DNA of 46,146 nt, taken from Desulfobacula sp. (GTDB lineage Bacteria > Desulfobacterota > Desulfobacteria > Desulfobacterales > Desulfobacteraceae). The notes under the pieces were generated by a model. The model was not told the DNA's origin. It saw only the letters and a program-made list of their open reading frames with translations, and made no database searches. Of this stretch, positions 32,531 through 42,121 are shown piece after piece; position 1 is the stretch's first letter, and the number at the start of each line of letters is the position of its first letter. The stretch lies in NCBI RefSeq assembly GCF_030611305.1, contig NZ_JAUWQB010000021.1, positions 1 through 46,146 of the forward strand. The letters are read 5' to 3'. Made by a program: the position numbers and the translations under genes.

Positions 32531-33772
32531 ATGAGTGAAAGCATAAAATTCAACATCATTATTCCAACCCGTGAACGGTCTGATACCCTGATACATAGCT
32601 TGCGTACAGTCGTCAATCAGGATTATGAAAATTTAAATATCATCGTCAGCGACAATTTCAGTCAGGACAACACCAGGGAGGTTGTCGATTCATTCAATGA
32701 TCCCAGGATTATTTACTATAATACCGGGAAACGCCTCAGCATGTCTCATAATTGGGAATTCGCTTTATCAAAAGTTAATGATGGATGGGTTTCAATTATA
32801 GGGGATGACGACGGTCTTCTTCCAGGCTGTTTGTATAAAGTCGCAGAACTCATTAAAAAAACCAAGGCCCTGGCAATAAGATCAAATGTATGCTCATATT
32901 TATGGCCAGACGTTAATCAATATAAAAAATGGCGGTTCTCAGTTCCTATCAAGTCCGGCTTTGAAGTTCGTAACTCCGGGGTCTGGTTGTCAAAAGTCTT
33001 AAAAGGTAATGCCAGTTATCCTGAGTTACCAATGTTATATAATGGCGGATTTATCTGCAGTTCATTAATAAAAAAAATTAAACACATCTATAATGGTACT
33101 TTTTATCAATCAAGTGCTCCAGATATTTTTTCTTCTATTGCTCTTGCCAGTATTATTAAAAATTATATTTATTCCCATGAACCATTTGCTATTAATGGTG
33201 CTTCAAGGCACAGCACCGGAACGTCAGGGATAAATAGCGGTTACGATACAAAGAATTCTCCTATCAAAAAATTTTTTTCAGAGGAGAATATACCGTTTCA
33301 TCCCGACATTCCGATTTGTACTGAAAAAAAATACCCTTTACCATTACAGGTGGCAGTCTATGAATCATATCTTAAAACAAGCAATCTTCGGGACCGGTTT
33401 TCAAAAAATCATCATAGGCAACAACTTGGAACTATCCTGGCAATTCCCGAAAGGCATGAATTTTATGTGAAACAATGGGGTCAGAAATTTGCTTCAATTC
33501 ATGGTTTGGATTACTTCAAAATTGAATCAGAGGCACGTCGAAAAAGGATATTCTTAAAATTGGCTTGCTTGCCAAAAAAGCTATCACTTATTCTCGATAT
33601 GTATGTTATGGATGCTAATGAACTCCCTTTAAATAACGTGTACGAAGCAAGTATTGCAGGAGCAAAAATCAGGGACACTATGCCCAGTCAAATAGAAAAT
33701 ATCCGACATTTGCCCTGGAAAATTATTGAACATTTTCGACGCAAATGGCATGAAAAAAAAATCACTCCCTGA
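32531..33772 (+). CDS. GT2 family glycosyltransferase
   Basis: 413 aa. The N-terminal GT-A domain (about 1-230) has FNIIIPTRERSDTLIHSLRTVVNQDY, IIVSDNFSQDNT and WVSIIGDDDGLLPG, where DDD is the metal site. The C-terminal ~180 residues are not a familiar domain. It is probably a cytosolic transferase acting on the lipid-linked oligosaccharide. A 96-nt gap separates it from the flippase, without a clear promoter. Confidence 0.8.
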   Translation: MSESIKFNIIIPTRERSDTLIHSLRTVVNQDYENLNIIVSDNFSQDNTREVVDSFNDPRIIYYNTGKRLSMSHNWEFALSKVNDGWVSIIGDDDGLLPGCLYKVAELIKKTKALAIRSNVCSYLWPDVNQYKKWRFSVPIKSGFEVRNSGVWLSKVLKGNASYPELPMLYNGGFICSSLIKKIKHIYNGTFYQSSAPDIFSSIALASIIKNYIYSHEPFAINGASRHSTGTSGINSGYDTKNSPIKKFFSEENIPFHPDIPICTEKKYPLPLQVAVYESYLKTSNLRDRFSKNHHRQQLGTILAIPERHEFYVKQWGQKFASIHGLDYFKIESEARRKRIFLKLACLPKKLSLILDMYVMDANELPLNNVYEASIAGAKIRDTMPSQIENIRHLPWKIIEHFRRKWHEKKITP

Positions 33773-33867
33773 TATTTCTTAAATTATTCAGCCATACGCG
33801 CCCAAATAATAAATTCGATATACGCTTTCATTATAAGACATCTTTTTTGTCATATTAAAGGAATGCC

Positions 33868-34575
33868 ATGCTTAAAAAAATTGAAATTAAGGATAAAATT
33901 AAACAATTTTTATACCGGATAGGAATTGATGTTGACGATTTCAGGTCAATCATGAAATTGATGGAATATCATAGGATAAATCTGGTTCTTGATGTCGGTG
34001 CATCCATCGGCTTATATGGGGAAAATTTAAGAAAACGTGGATACCGGGGACGGATAGTTTCTTTTGAGCCGATGTCCACACCTTTTGCAGCCCTGGCAAA
34101 AAGAGCCCTGCCTGATAAAAACTGGGATGTCGAGAAGTTTGGATTAGGAGATGAGGATGGCAAAAAAATTATAAACATTGCCACAAATTCTGATAGCAGT
34201 TCAATATTATCAATGCTGCCAAAACATGTTCAGGCAGTTCCTTCAATAAAATTTATTGGACAGGAAGAAATTACAATTCGTTGTCTGGATTCAATTTTTG
34301 AAGACTATTCAAATTCCAGCCGGGCAATGCTCAAATTAGATGTTCAAGGATTTGAAAAATATGTCCTGAAAGGTGCCGAAAAATCATTGCCTAAAATTAA
34401 GGGCCTCCAACTGGAAATGTCACTACAGCCTCTATATCAATCTGAAAAACTATTTTATGAAATGCTTCCCTTTATTTTGGATCAGGGTTTCAAATTAATG
34501 TCCTTAAAGCCGGGCTTCTATGATCCCTCTTCAGGACAATTATTACAAGTTGACGGAATCTTTTACAGGGAATAA
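33868..34575 (+). CDS. FkbM family methyltransferase (single-domain)
   Basis: 235 aa. LVLDVGASIGLYGENLRKRGYRGRIVSFEPM is the SAM-binding region. MLKLDVQGFEKYVLKGAEKSLPKIKGLQLEMS is the FkbM core. It lacks the N-terminal Rossmann domain of the two longer FkbM proteins upstream. A likely sugar O-methyltransferase. AAAGGA is 5 nt before the ATG. Confidence 0.85.
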   Translation: MLKKIEIKDKIKQFLYRIGIDVDDFRSIMKLMEYHRINLVLDVGASIGLYGENLRKRGYRGRIVSFEPMSTPFAALAKRALPDKNWDVEKFGLGDEDGKKIINIATNSDSSSILSMLPKHVQAVPSIKFIGQEEITIRCLDSIFEDYSNSSRAMLKLDVQGFEKYVLKGAEKSLPKIKGLQLEMSLQPLYQSEKLFYEMLPFILDQGFKLMSLKPGFYDPSSGQLLQVDGIFYRE

Positions 34576-34632
34576 TTATCCAAAAGAATAATAAAGATGA
34601 TATTGATAACATAATAATTTATAAAGAAAATT

Positions 34633-35418
34633 ATGGAAAATGTTGTTAAAATATCTATTATAACGGTTTGTTTCAATAGCTTGAATTATATTGATTGTTG
34701 TATTAAAAGTATTCTCTCTCAAACATATGATCATATTGAATATATTATAATTGATGGTGGTTCAGATGACGGCACAAAAGATATTATAAAAAAATATGAT
34801 TATGAAATAGATAAATGGATATCTGAACCTGACAACGGAATCGCCGATGCAATGAATAAGGGGATTAAATTGGCCACCGGCGATTATATTTTGTTTATCC
34901 ACTCTGATGACTATCTTGCAGATTCAATGGTGATTGAAAAAGCTGTTTCAAAGATCACTATACCTTTTGATATTTTTCTTTTTGATATTATCCAAGAAAA
35001 AAATGGGATAAAAACATTATGCGCCCCTAAAGGTTTTATCTGGTGGACTAATTTTAAAACCACTGTGTTCCATCAAGCCTGCTTTTGTTCTAAGAAATTA
35101 TTTGAAAAAATTGGTGTGTTTGACAAGAAATTCCAAATTACAATGGATTTTGATTTTTTCTTAAGAGCATACAGGGTTGGTGTGAGGTTTACTTATATTA
35201 AATTCCCTCTTTCTGTAATGCGTCTTGTGGGCATCAGTTCTCGCCTTGACTGGAATAGTCTTAAAATGCGATTTTCAGAAGAAAGAAAAGTTCACATTAA
35301 AAACTGTCCCAATTTATGGATGAAAATTATTTATAGAGTGTATTGGTTTTTATATTTGCCCTATCGAAAAGTAAAATTTTTATTGAATGAATATATATTC
35401 TTATATTTAAAAAATTAA
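34633..35418 (+). CDS. GT2 family glycosyltransferase (WcaA/WcaE-like)
   Basis: 261 aa. SIITVCFNSLNYIDCCIKSILSQTYDHIEYIIIDGGSDDGT, then WISEPDNGIADAMNKGIKLATGDYILFIHSDDYL: the usual GT2 fold with the Asp-Gly-Ile..DAMNKG block common in colanic-acid and O-antigen transferases, and an SDD metal site. Full length for the family, no membrane helix. Sugar specificity unknown. Confidence 0.85.
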   Translation: MENVVKISIITVCFNSLNYIDCCIKSILSQTYDHIEYIIIDGGSDDGTKDIIKKYDYEIDKWISEPDNGIADAMNKGIKLATGDYILFIHSDDYLADSMVIEKAVSKITIPFDIFLFDIIQEKNGIKTLCAPKGFIWWTNFKTTVFHQACFCSKKLFEKIGVFDKKFQITMDFDFFLRAYRVGVRFTYIKFPLSVMRLVGISSRLDWNSLKMRFSEERKVHIKNCPNLWMKIIYRVYWFLYLPYRKVKFLLNEYIFLYLKN

Positions 35419-35505
35419 ATCCGGTTACAGTATTATTTTTCAAAGAACTGGGATGCCTGAAATCAGAAGATTCTACATTTGATGGGGATCATGGGGGGAA
35501 TTGAG

Positions 35506-36240
35506 ATGCTAAAAAAATATTTTAAACAGCTATCTTTAAGAACAATGCATGAAGCTTACTCTCTTGCCCACAAGGAGATTGCTCAACCATTACAAAAGGG
35601 TGGTAAATGCTTAGACTGTGGCGCAAACAATGGATATAAATATGACACTTTAAAAAAACTTATACATCTGGACCCTGACTCATATTATGGAATAGAATGG
35701 AATAAAAGTCTTGTGATGGAGGCTATGAAAAAAAATTTAAATGTCGTACAGGGTGATCTAAACGAAAAGATTAATTTTCAAGACGATGAATTCAAATGCG
35801 TTTTCGGCTTATCAGTTTTGGAGCATTTATTAAATCCTTGCAGCTTTTTAAAAGAATGTTATCGGATTTTGGATAGAGACGGAACTCTAATAATATTAAC
35901 ACCAAATATAAGTACCTATTTTACTGCAATATTAATACTATTTGGGAGAATGCCATCTAGTGGGCCACACCCGGATTCAAATCAAATCTTAAGTCAAGAT
36001 AGCCTATTGAAAGTGGGTCATGAAAGCATAAAGCCGGACCCAGAAGCAGTTACACCAATTCACCGTCACATAGTCGTTTTTAGTTATAGGGTCCTGCTTT
36101 CTTATTTTAAAATCATCGGTTTCCGAGAAATAAAAGGGTATGGGTTTGGTTTATACCCGTTCCCAAATTTTCTTCAGCCTATCCTACAAAAAATAGATCC
36201 ATATCATTGCCATCAAATGGTAATTGTAGCGCGTAAATAG
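35506..36240 (+). CDS. class I SAM-dependent methyltransferase
   Basis: About 244 aa from the ATG at 35506, chosen for GGGGGGAA about 5 nt before it; in-frame starts at 35479-35491 lie upstream of or inside that site. SAM motif I is CLDCGANNGYKYDTLK, then YYGIEWNKSLVMEAMKK, VVQGDLNEKINFQDDEF and VFGLSVLEHLLNP. It is followed by the 'hl..ys...l...l...GF..' segment HIVVFSYRVLLSYFKIIGF. Acceptor unknown; the glycan context suggests a sugar. Confidence 0.8.
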   Translation: MLKKYFKQLSLRTMHEAYSLAHKEIAQPLQKGGKCLDCGANNGYKYDTLKKLIHLDPDSYYGIEWNKSLVMEAMKKNLNVVQGDLNEKINFQDDEFKCVFGLSVLEHLLNPCSFLKECYRILDRDGTLIILTPNISTYFTAILILFGRMPSSGPHPDSNQILSQDSLLKVGHESIKPDPEAVTPIHRHIVVFSYRVLLSYFKIIGFREIKGYGFGLYPFPNFLQPILQKIDPYHCHQMVIVARK

Positions 36241-36277
36241 TCTGATTGATAATCATTGCCGGAAAGGTTAGCTTTTG

Positions 36278-37366
36278 ATGCTTAATATCTTTGTTATCTC
36301 CAAACGCCAGTATACCAATAGAGATCTTATTGATGATCGATTCGGACGTGTGAGAAATATCCCATATGAACTGGCAAAACGAAATAATAAAGTATATGGA
36401 TTGTGTCTTAGCTACCAAAAAAAGGCTGAGTTAACAATTCATGACGGATCTGTAGAATGGGAGAGCATGAATATCGGGACATTAAAGATTCCAGGGCTGC
36501 TTCGGTTTTACCGAAAAGCAGATGTATATGCCCGAAAATCTGATATTATCCTGGCATTTTCAGATTCAATATATGGAATTATAGGCTATCTGCTTGCAAA
36601 AAAATATGACATCCCTTTAGTATTTGATCTTTATGATAATTTTGAATATTTCAAAATTGGGAGACTGCCTGTTGTCAAACAGATCTATCGCCGGGTAGTG
36701 AGAAAATGTGATGGTGTAACTTGTGTCAGCAGTCCACTTGCAAAATTAGTGAAATCATATGGCCGGGAGAAAGCCATGGCAGTTATCGAAAATGCTGCTC
36801 AGGATAATTTATTCAAACCATTGGACAAGAAATATTGCAGACAAAGCCTGAACCTTCCTGTCAATGCAATTCTTGTTGGTACTGCTGGTGCCTTGTGTAG
36901 CAATCGCGGCATCTCATCGCTTTTCAAGGCATTTGATCTATTGAAAGATAAATATCCGGAACTTCACCTTGTTGTTGCAGGACCGCGGGATATTGATATT
37001 CCGGTTGGGAAAAAAATTCATGATTTGGGAGTGATACCCCACGAAACAGTCCCCCTTCTTTTCAATGCTATGGATGTGGCTGTTGTTTGCAATAAAAACA
37101 ACAAATTCGGACAATATTGTTTCCCGCAAAAAGCAAGGGAAATTATGGCTTGTGGCGTGCCAATTATAGCAGCTGATATTGGGGGAGCGTGTGACCTTTT
37201 AATGGACAATCCCGAATGGCTTTTTAAGCCGGATAACGTGGAAGATTTAACTAAAGTGCTTGAAAACAGACTTAATTACCAGACAACAAATTATAAAAAC
37301 ATTAAATCCTGGTCTGATATTTCAATGCAATTAGAAAAACTGCTTAATAATGTATCAAACAAATAA
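36278..37366 (+). CDS. GT4 family glycosyltransferase
   Basis: About 362 aa from the ATG at 36278 (GGAAAGG upstream; an adjacent in-frame TTG is unlikely). It starts LNIFVISKRQYTNRDLIDDRFGRVRNIPYELAKRNN, a GT-B N-terminal domain. The C-terminal domain has AILVGTAGALCSNRGISSLFKAFDLL, then NKFGQYCFPQKAREIMACGVPIIAADIGG, where the usual first Glu of E-x7-E is replaced (FPQKAREIMACG). A cytosolic transferase; donor unknown. Confidence 0.8.
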   Translation: MLNIFVISKRQYTNRDLIDDRFGRVRNIPYELAKRNNKVYGLCLSYQKKAELTIHDGSVEWESMNIGTLKIPGLLRFYRKADVYARKSDIILAFSDSIYGIIGYLLAKKYDIPLVFDLYDNFEYFKIGRLPVVKQIYRRVVRKCDGVTCVSSPLAKLVKSYGREKAMAVIENAAQDNLFKPLDKKYCRQSLNLPVNAILVGTAGALCSNRGISSLFKAFDLLKDKYPELHLVVAGPRDIDIPVGKKIHDLGVIPHETVPLLFNAMDVAVVCNKNNKFGQYCFPQKAREIMACGVPIIAADIGGACDLLMDNPEWLFKPDNVEDLTKVLENRLNYQTTNYKNIKSWSDISMQLEKLLNNVSNK

Positions 37367-37383
37367 AACAGGTGATGGTCACA

Positions 37384-38142
37384 ATGAAAGGCCTTAAACA
37401 TAAAATTACATCTCAAGAAATTTATAAGGCGATCCGCGCCTATTTACCACAAGATCACTCTAATCATCAGTCACTGTATCCCTATTTGAAACAATTCTTT
37501 GCACAGTCACCTGAAAATATTAAGGTTCTGGACATAGGCTGCGGTGATGGAAATTCCATAAAACTATTCCAAAAAATGGCCAAAAACATTGAATGGTATG
37601 GTGTTGATATTGATAATTCGCCAGAAGTGAAACAACGTGTCCGGAAAAGCGCTCAATTTTCTAATTTTAATGGAGTTAACCTGCCATACTCCGACAATTC
37701 TTTTGACTTACTATACTGTCATCAGGTACTCGAACATGTACGACATCCTGACGCATTGATTGCTGATGCCTTTCGCGTATTAAAACCCAATGGTTTGTTC
37801 GTGGGTGCGGTATCCTACCTGGAACCATATCACTCATACAGCATTTTTAACTTCACTCCCTATGGGATCGTTCGAGTATTTATTGATGCCAATTTTGAAC
37901 TAAAAGAGATACGCCCGGGAACCGATGCATCGGTGTTGATTAACCGCCAGTTGCTCAACCGGTCCAGATTACTGCACCCAATATGGAAGCGCAGCTTTCT
38001 ATATGGAATAATAAACATTATTGGACGTATATTTGACCTGGGACACCGGGAACGAAATTTTCTGAAGATTCAATTTTCCGGCCATCTGGTATTCCTTGCT
38101 ACACGGCCCGGCTGTATTGAGAATTCCAACAGGAAAAAATAG
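37384..38142 (+). CDS. class I SAM-dependent methyltransferase
   Basis: 252 aa from the ATG at 37384 (GTG 37372 and ATG 37375 are in-frame alternatives). Motif I is VLDIGCGDGNSIKLFQ, then WYGVDIDNSPEVKQRVR, FDLLYCHQVLEHVRHPDALIADAFRVLKPNGLFVG: a complete Methyltransf_11 domain. It is the last plus-strand gene of the cluster and converges on the GT4 gene at 38181 with a 38-nt gap. Confidence 0.82.
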   Translation: MKGLKHKITSQEIYKAIRAYLPQDHSNHQSLYPYLKQFFAQSPENIKVLDIGCGDGNSIKLFQKMAKNIEWYGVDIDNSPEVKQRVRKSAQFSNFNGVNLPYSDNSFDLLYCHQVLEHVRHPDALIADAFRVLKPNGLFVGAVSYLEPYHSYSIFNFTPYGIVRVFIDANFELKEIRPGTDASVLINRQLLNRSRLLHPIWKRSFLYGIINIIGRIFDLGHRERNFLKIQFSGHLVFLATRPGCIENSNRKK

Positions 38143-38180
38143 GGAAAATTATTTGAAGAGCTTTTAAACAAAAAAATATC

Positions 38181-39422
38181 TTATGGAAATATTAATCTTT
38201 CAAATAAATGTGAAAATTTCATTGCCGACGCTTTTCGAGAAAATTTAGATGTTGCTATTTTATATCCATTTTTTTTGAGTTTGTCAGACAAACCCGATTC
38301 ATTTATCAATCGCTGAACCGAAAAAGCAATTTCTTCCGGTGCCTTCTCGTTTACAAGCAAACCTGTTTCCTCGTGCTTAACAGAATCTACGATCCCGCCA
38401 ATCCGAGTGGCAATAACCGGCACTTTTGCCATCATGGCTTCGATAAATGTAAGTCCCTGGGCTTCATGTCTCGAAGGGCCAACAAAAATATCAACCGCAG
38501 CAAGATATACTGGAATCTTCTCAGGTTCAATCCATCCAGGGAAAAAAATCCTATTTGAAAGTCTGAGTTTTTTGACGAGATTTTCAAATAATTTGCGATC
38601 CTGGCCTTCCCCAACAATCAGACAGGAAACATCAGGTATTTGCTTTTTTAATAATTTCACTGCCTGAATTAGATCTCCCACCCCCTTTTCCTCAACCAGC
38701 CTGCCTATGAATATCAAAAGAGGCCCTACGCCCTTTTGATATTTTTTTTTTATTTTTTCAGATTCAATCTCAGAGCTCCAGTTCTTATCGGTGACTCCCA
38801 TTGGTATTCTGTGTAATTCATCTAAATTCTGGTTTAATTTTAACACTGCTTCTTCCGTAACTGAACTGTTCACCGTCACAGCATCAACATTACTCAGCGT
38901 AAATTGTTTAAACTTTTTTAATGCTTTGCCCTGTAAACCAAAAACGTCACCGCCATGAACAGTTGTTACATGGGGAATCTTAAGCAGTCTGGAAGCAAGC
39001 ACTCCGGTAAAACCCTGGGGCAAAATCCAGTGAGAATGAAGCAAGTCATATCGGCCTTTAATAAGTTTAGAAAAAATATTTAACCACTCAAAGGCAATTA
39101 GTGACGGCAGTTTTAAATAATTAACTTTGTCTGTTCTAAGATTGATCAGTGCCCCACCCTGATAACAAACAGTCTGCTGTGTCTCGGGCCAGAAATACCT
39201 GAACCGTTCAACATTAACATTCTTTAGAACCTCTGTTCGATATGCCCCTGGGGCGTGGGGAGCCAGAACATCCACTTTCCACCCTATCCTTTGCAAATCT
39301 TCTGCTAAATTTAAAACAAATGGAGTTGTACTGTCAGAAAGCCAGCGGGGAAAATTTGAGGTGACGCAGAGGATTCGACCTTTTGGCTTAGTTCCATAAC
39401 TATTTTTGAATAAAATCGGCAT
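38181..39422 (-). CDS. GT4 family glycosyltransferase
   Basis: 413 aa, standard GT-B/GT4. The N-terminus has RILCVTSNFPRWLSDSTTPFVLNLAEDLQRIGWKVDVLAPHAPG and LLHSHWILPQGFTGVLASRL. The donor domain has LLIFIGRLVEEKGVGDLIQAV, then PSRHEAQGLTFIEAMMAKVPVIATRIGG with the E-x7-E pair. Its first 15 residues are extra relative to the usual start. It follows the GT2 gene by 14 nt and is likely co-transcribed with it, on the strand opposite to the main cluster. Confidence 0.87.
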   Translation of the reverse strand: MPILFKNSYGTKPKGRILCVTSNFPRWLSDSTTPFVLNLAEDLQRIGWKVDVLAPHAPGAYRTEVLKNVNVERFRYFWPETQQTVCYQGGALINLRTDKVNYLKLPSLIAFEWLNIFSKLIKGRYDLLHSHWILPQGFTGVLASRLLKIPHVTTVHGGDVFGLQGKALKKFKQFTLSNVDAVTVNSSVTEEAVLKLNQNLDELHRIPMGVTDKNWSSEIESEKIKKKYQKGVGPLLIFIGRLVEEKGVGDLIQAVKLLKKQIPDVSCLIVGEGQDRKLFENLVKKLRLSNRIFFPGWIEPEKIPVYLAAVDIFVGPSRHEAQGLTFIEAMMAKVPVIATRIGGIVDSVKHEETGLLVNEKAPEEIAFSVQRLINESGLSDKLKKNGYKIATSKFSRKASAMKFSHLFERLIFP

Positions 39423-39436
39423 TTGCTATACCTGAG

Positions 39437-40423
39437 TTACTCGGTTTTATTCGGAACTGTTCGATGGTCTTCGTTTTTAGAATAATGATCCATCTCAACC
39501 CTTTTAACTCTTAACAGAGTTTCTTCGATTAATTTTCTGTTAAATCCAATTACATCTGCAAGCAACCCTATCATATAAACCTGAAAACCGATGATAAAAA
39601 GGATTGAAGCCAGTATAAGGGACTGGATATGGCCGGTGCTTGCTCCGGTTAAATAGAAATAAAGGAACCTGATGGAAGGAATCATCCCCATGGCAATAAA
39701 GAAAGAACCTATGTAAAAAAAGATTCTTAATGGCTGATACATGGTGTACATACGGATCATTGTTGAAATTGACCGTTCGATAAAATTTGGAATGCTCTTA
39801 AATAATCTGGATTCTCTATTTTTTGGATTTGTACCAACCGGGACACTGGCAACTGTCAGATGTTTTTTACCTGCCTGGATAAGGGTCTCTATGGTATATG
39901 AAAAAGGAGAGACAATGTTCAACTGCAAAGCTGTTTCCCGGGAAAAGGCCCTGAAACCGCTTACTGTGTCCTGAGCTTTTGTACCGGAAAGTTTTCTTAC
40001 AACAAAGCTTCCTATTTTCTGCATTTTTTTCTTTGAAAAACTAAAATGTGGTATTTTATCGGTCTGGCGATCTCCAATAACCATATCTGCTTTCTGTTTA
40101 AGAATAGGTTTGATCAATTTTGGGATATCTTCTCCTTTATACTGATTGTCTCCATCTGTATTGACAATAATATCTGCACCAAGTCTTAAACAGGCATCCA
40201 TACCTGTGGAAAAAGCCTTTGCAAGCCCCTTGTTACTTGTATGTTTTACAATGTGATCTACTCCATTTTTTCTTGCCACATCTATTGTGTTGTCAGTTGA
40301 ACCATCATCTATGACAAGTATCTCAACTTCGCTGATACCGGCAATTTGTCTGGGAATATCTTGAATAGTCTGTGGAAGTGTTTTTTCTTCATTAAAACAA
40401 GGAATTTGAACAATTAATTTCAT
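39437..40423 (-). CDS. GT2 polyprenyl-phosphate glycosyltransferase (DPM1/GtrB-like)
   Basis: About 328 aa from the ATG at 40423 (AGGG 6 nt upstream and the usual MKLIVQIPCFNEEKTLPQTI opening). An ATG 13 codons earlier has no ribosome site. GT2 motifs: LVIDDGSTDNTIDVA, GLAKAFSTGMDACLRLGADIIVNTDGDNQYKGEDIPKL. Two C-terminal membrane helices (about residues 235-305) place it with enzymes that put a sugar on undecaprenyl phosphate. The N-DGDNQY form is common in undecaprenyl-phosphate glucose/mannose transferases of glycan clusters. No GtrA partner lies next to it. Confidence 0.85.
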   Translation of the reverse strand: MKLIVQIPCFNEEKTLPQTIQDIPRQIAGISEVEILVIDDGSTDNTIDVARKNGVDHIVKHTSNKGLAKAFSTGMDACLRLGADIIVNTDGDNQYKGEDIPKLIKPILKQKADMVIGDRQTDKIPHFSFSKKKMQKIGSFVVRKLSGTKAQDTVSGFRAFSRETALQLNIVSPFSYTIETLIQAGKKHLTVASVPVGTNPKNRESRLFKSIPNFIERSISTMIRMYTMYQPLRIFFYIGSFFIAMGMIPSIRFLYFYLTGASTGHIQSLILASILFIIGFQVYMIGLLADVIGFNRKLIEETLLRVKRVEMDHYSKNEDHRTVPNKTE

Positions 40424-40531
40424 AGATGGCCCTACTACATTGTTAGTTTTAGTGGAAGTCATTGAAAAATCTTTACCACAGGTTTGCTTTGATATACAAG
40501 TTAAAATTGATAGTTATATTTCAGTTGCTTT

Positions 40532-40560
40532 TTGACTACCCGTCTGATATTCATTTTTAT
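40532..40560 (+). promoter_or_regulatory. possible promoter of the AAA+ ATPase gene
   Basis: TTGACT (40532-40537), 17-nt spacer, TTTTAT (40555-40560), 51 nt before the ATG at 40612 in the divergent region. Confidence 0.35.
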
Positions 40561-40611
40561 GTATATCACCTTTATTCTTAATTTTTAACCCTTGTTTTCA
40601 GGAGATTTCTC

Positions 40612-42015
40612 ATGTCCAGTTTAATGGGAGAAAAATTAATTCAGAAACAAAAAATTTCTCATGATCAATTGCAGAAAGCTTTGGATTATCAAAGACTTCA
40701 TGGCGGACGAATAGGAAACAGTATTGTTACGCTTGGATTTCTCACAGAAGATGAGGTCGCAGAATTTTTCAGGGCGGTTCCGGAAATACCGGATAGCCTG
40801 GCAAAGCTGGATCTGACTTATTCCTTTATAGAAAGTCTGGTTGTTAAACATGCGTTGAATTTAAGAGTATTCAATTTTACCGATATGTGTAACAGTACAA
40901 AACTCCCCATGTTTATCGTGACTGAAGCAATAGATATTTTACGTCAAAATTATTTCCTCCAGGTCAAAAGCGCGGGACAGTTTTCCAAACTCTCATACAC
41001 GTTTAATCTTACAGAAGCCGGTATCAAAAAGGCAAAGGAATTGTTAAGCGTTTCAAGGTATACCGGGCCTGCACCGGTATCATTGCGCGCTTATCGAAAT
41101 CAGGTGGAGGCACAGACCGTTAAAAGCGTTTATGTTGATGAAAAAAATATCAAAAAGGCGTTTTCCGAAATCGTCATTTCTGACGACATGGTTCAGAAAT
41201 TTGGCCCTGCAATCAGTTCGGGCAAATCAATATTTCTTTATGGGCCTCCGGGCAACGGAAAGACAACCATTGCTGAAATCATTGGAGAAGTCCTGCCTGG
41301 CACAATTCGTGTTCCATATGCCGTCCAGGTTGAAGGTGAAATTATTACGGTCTTTGACAGGGCAAGTCACGTAAGAGTTGACTCTGATGAACCAGATGAC
41401 TCCACAGATCAGCGATGGGTAAAAATAAAACGGCCCGTGATAATGACGGGCGGGGAAATGACATTAAAAGGACTTGATCTGGATTTTAATCACATTGCAA
41501 AATTCTATGAAGCACCCTTGCAGATGAAAGCAAATAACGGGCTTTTCATTGTTGATGATTTTGGACGCCAGCAGGTAGATTCCCAAACACTTTTAAACCG
41601 ATGGATTGTTCCTTTGGAACGCAGGACAGACTTTTTAACCCTGCATACCGGGATGAAAATAGAAATTCCATTTGATCAGCTGGTAATCTTTTCCACAAAC
41701 CTTGAACCTAAAAAACTGGTCGATGAGGCTTTTCTAAGAAGAATCCGCTATAAGATCAAGGTTGGCTACCCAAGCCTGGATGAATATAAGCAGATTTTTC
41801 AAAAAGTTTGTGAGTCCAATGGAATGATTTTTGATGAAAATGTCTTCAAATTTCTGATTGATCTGTATAAAGAAAAGCGGGTCAATATGTGTTCATGCCA
41901 CTGCAGGGATATTTTGGACTGGATGGTAAACAATGCCCACTACAGGGATGAAAAACCAAAACTGACAAAAGAGACGATTCTGGCTTCATGGGAAAGTTAT
42001 TTTGTTGAGATGTAG
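40612..42015 (+). CDS. AAA+ ATPase with GspE-type N-terminal domain
   Basis: 467 aa. Residues about 1-60 (GEKLIQKQKISHDQLQKALDYQRLHGG, then IGNSIVTLGFLTEDEVAEFF) resemble the small N-terminal domain of GspE/PilB-type secretion ATPases. A winged-helix-like region follows (about 62-150). The rest is an AAA+ module: Walker A GPPGNGKTT (211-219), Walker B LFIVDDFGRQ (311-320), sensor IFSTN (359-363), arginine-rich FLRRIRYK (374-381). CSCHC (427-431) is an unusual Cys cluster near the lid. This is not a secretion ATPase but a MoxR/AAA-type engine with a secretion-type adaptor. A link to pili or glycan export is a guess. AGGAGA precedes the ATG. Confidence 0.75.
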   Translation: MSSLMGEKLIQKQKISHDQLQKALDYQRLHGGRIGNSIVTLGFLTEDEVAEFFRAVPEIPDSLAKLDLTYSFIESLVVKHALNLRVFNFTDMCNSTKLPMFIVTEAIDILRQNYFLQVKSAGQFSKLSYTFNLTEAGIKKAKELLSVSRYTGPAPVSLRAYRNQVEAQTVKSVYVDEKNIKKAFSEIVISDDMVQKFGPAISSGKSIFLYGPPGNGKTTIAEIIGEVLPGTIRVPYAVQVEGEIITVFDRASHVRVDSDEPDDSTDQRWVKIKRPVIMTGGEMTLKGLDLDFNHIAKFYEAPLQMKANNGLFIVDDFGRQQVDSQTLLNRWIVPLERRTDFLTLHTGMKIEIPFDQLVIFSTNLEPKKLVDEAFLRRIRYKIKVGYPSLDEYKQIFQKVCESNGMIFDENVFKFLIDLYKEKRVNMCSCHCRDILDWMVNNAHYRDEKPKLTKETILASWESYFVEM

Positions 42016-42053
42016 TTCTGTTTTACTGATGTAAAAAAATATTTGTCGTTGAT

Positions 42054-42080
42054 CACCGGTGAAATCCGGTGCATTTTTGT
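42054..42080 (+). terminator. probable intrinsic terminator after the AAA+ ATPase gene
   Basis: CACCGG (42054-42059), 6-nt loop, CCGGTG (42066-42071), followed by CATTTTTGTT. It lies 38 nt past the stop. The stem is short but G+C-rich in an AT-rich context. Confidence 0.6.
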
Positions 42081-42121
42081 TGTTAAAATTTATAAGTCAA
42101 TCATCAAGATTTGAATTATTT

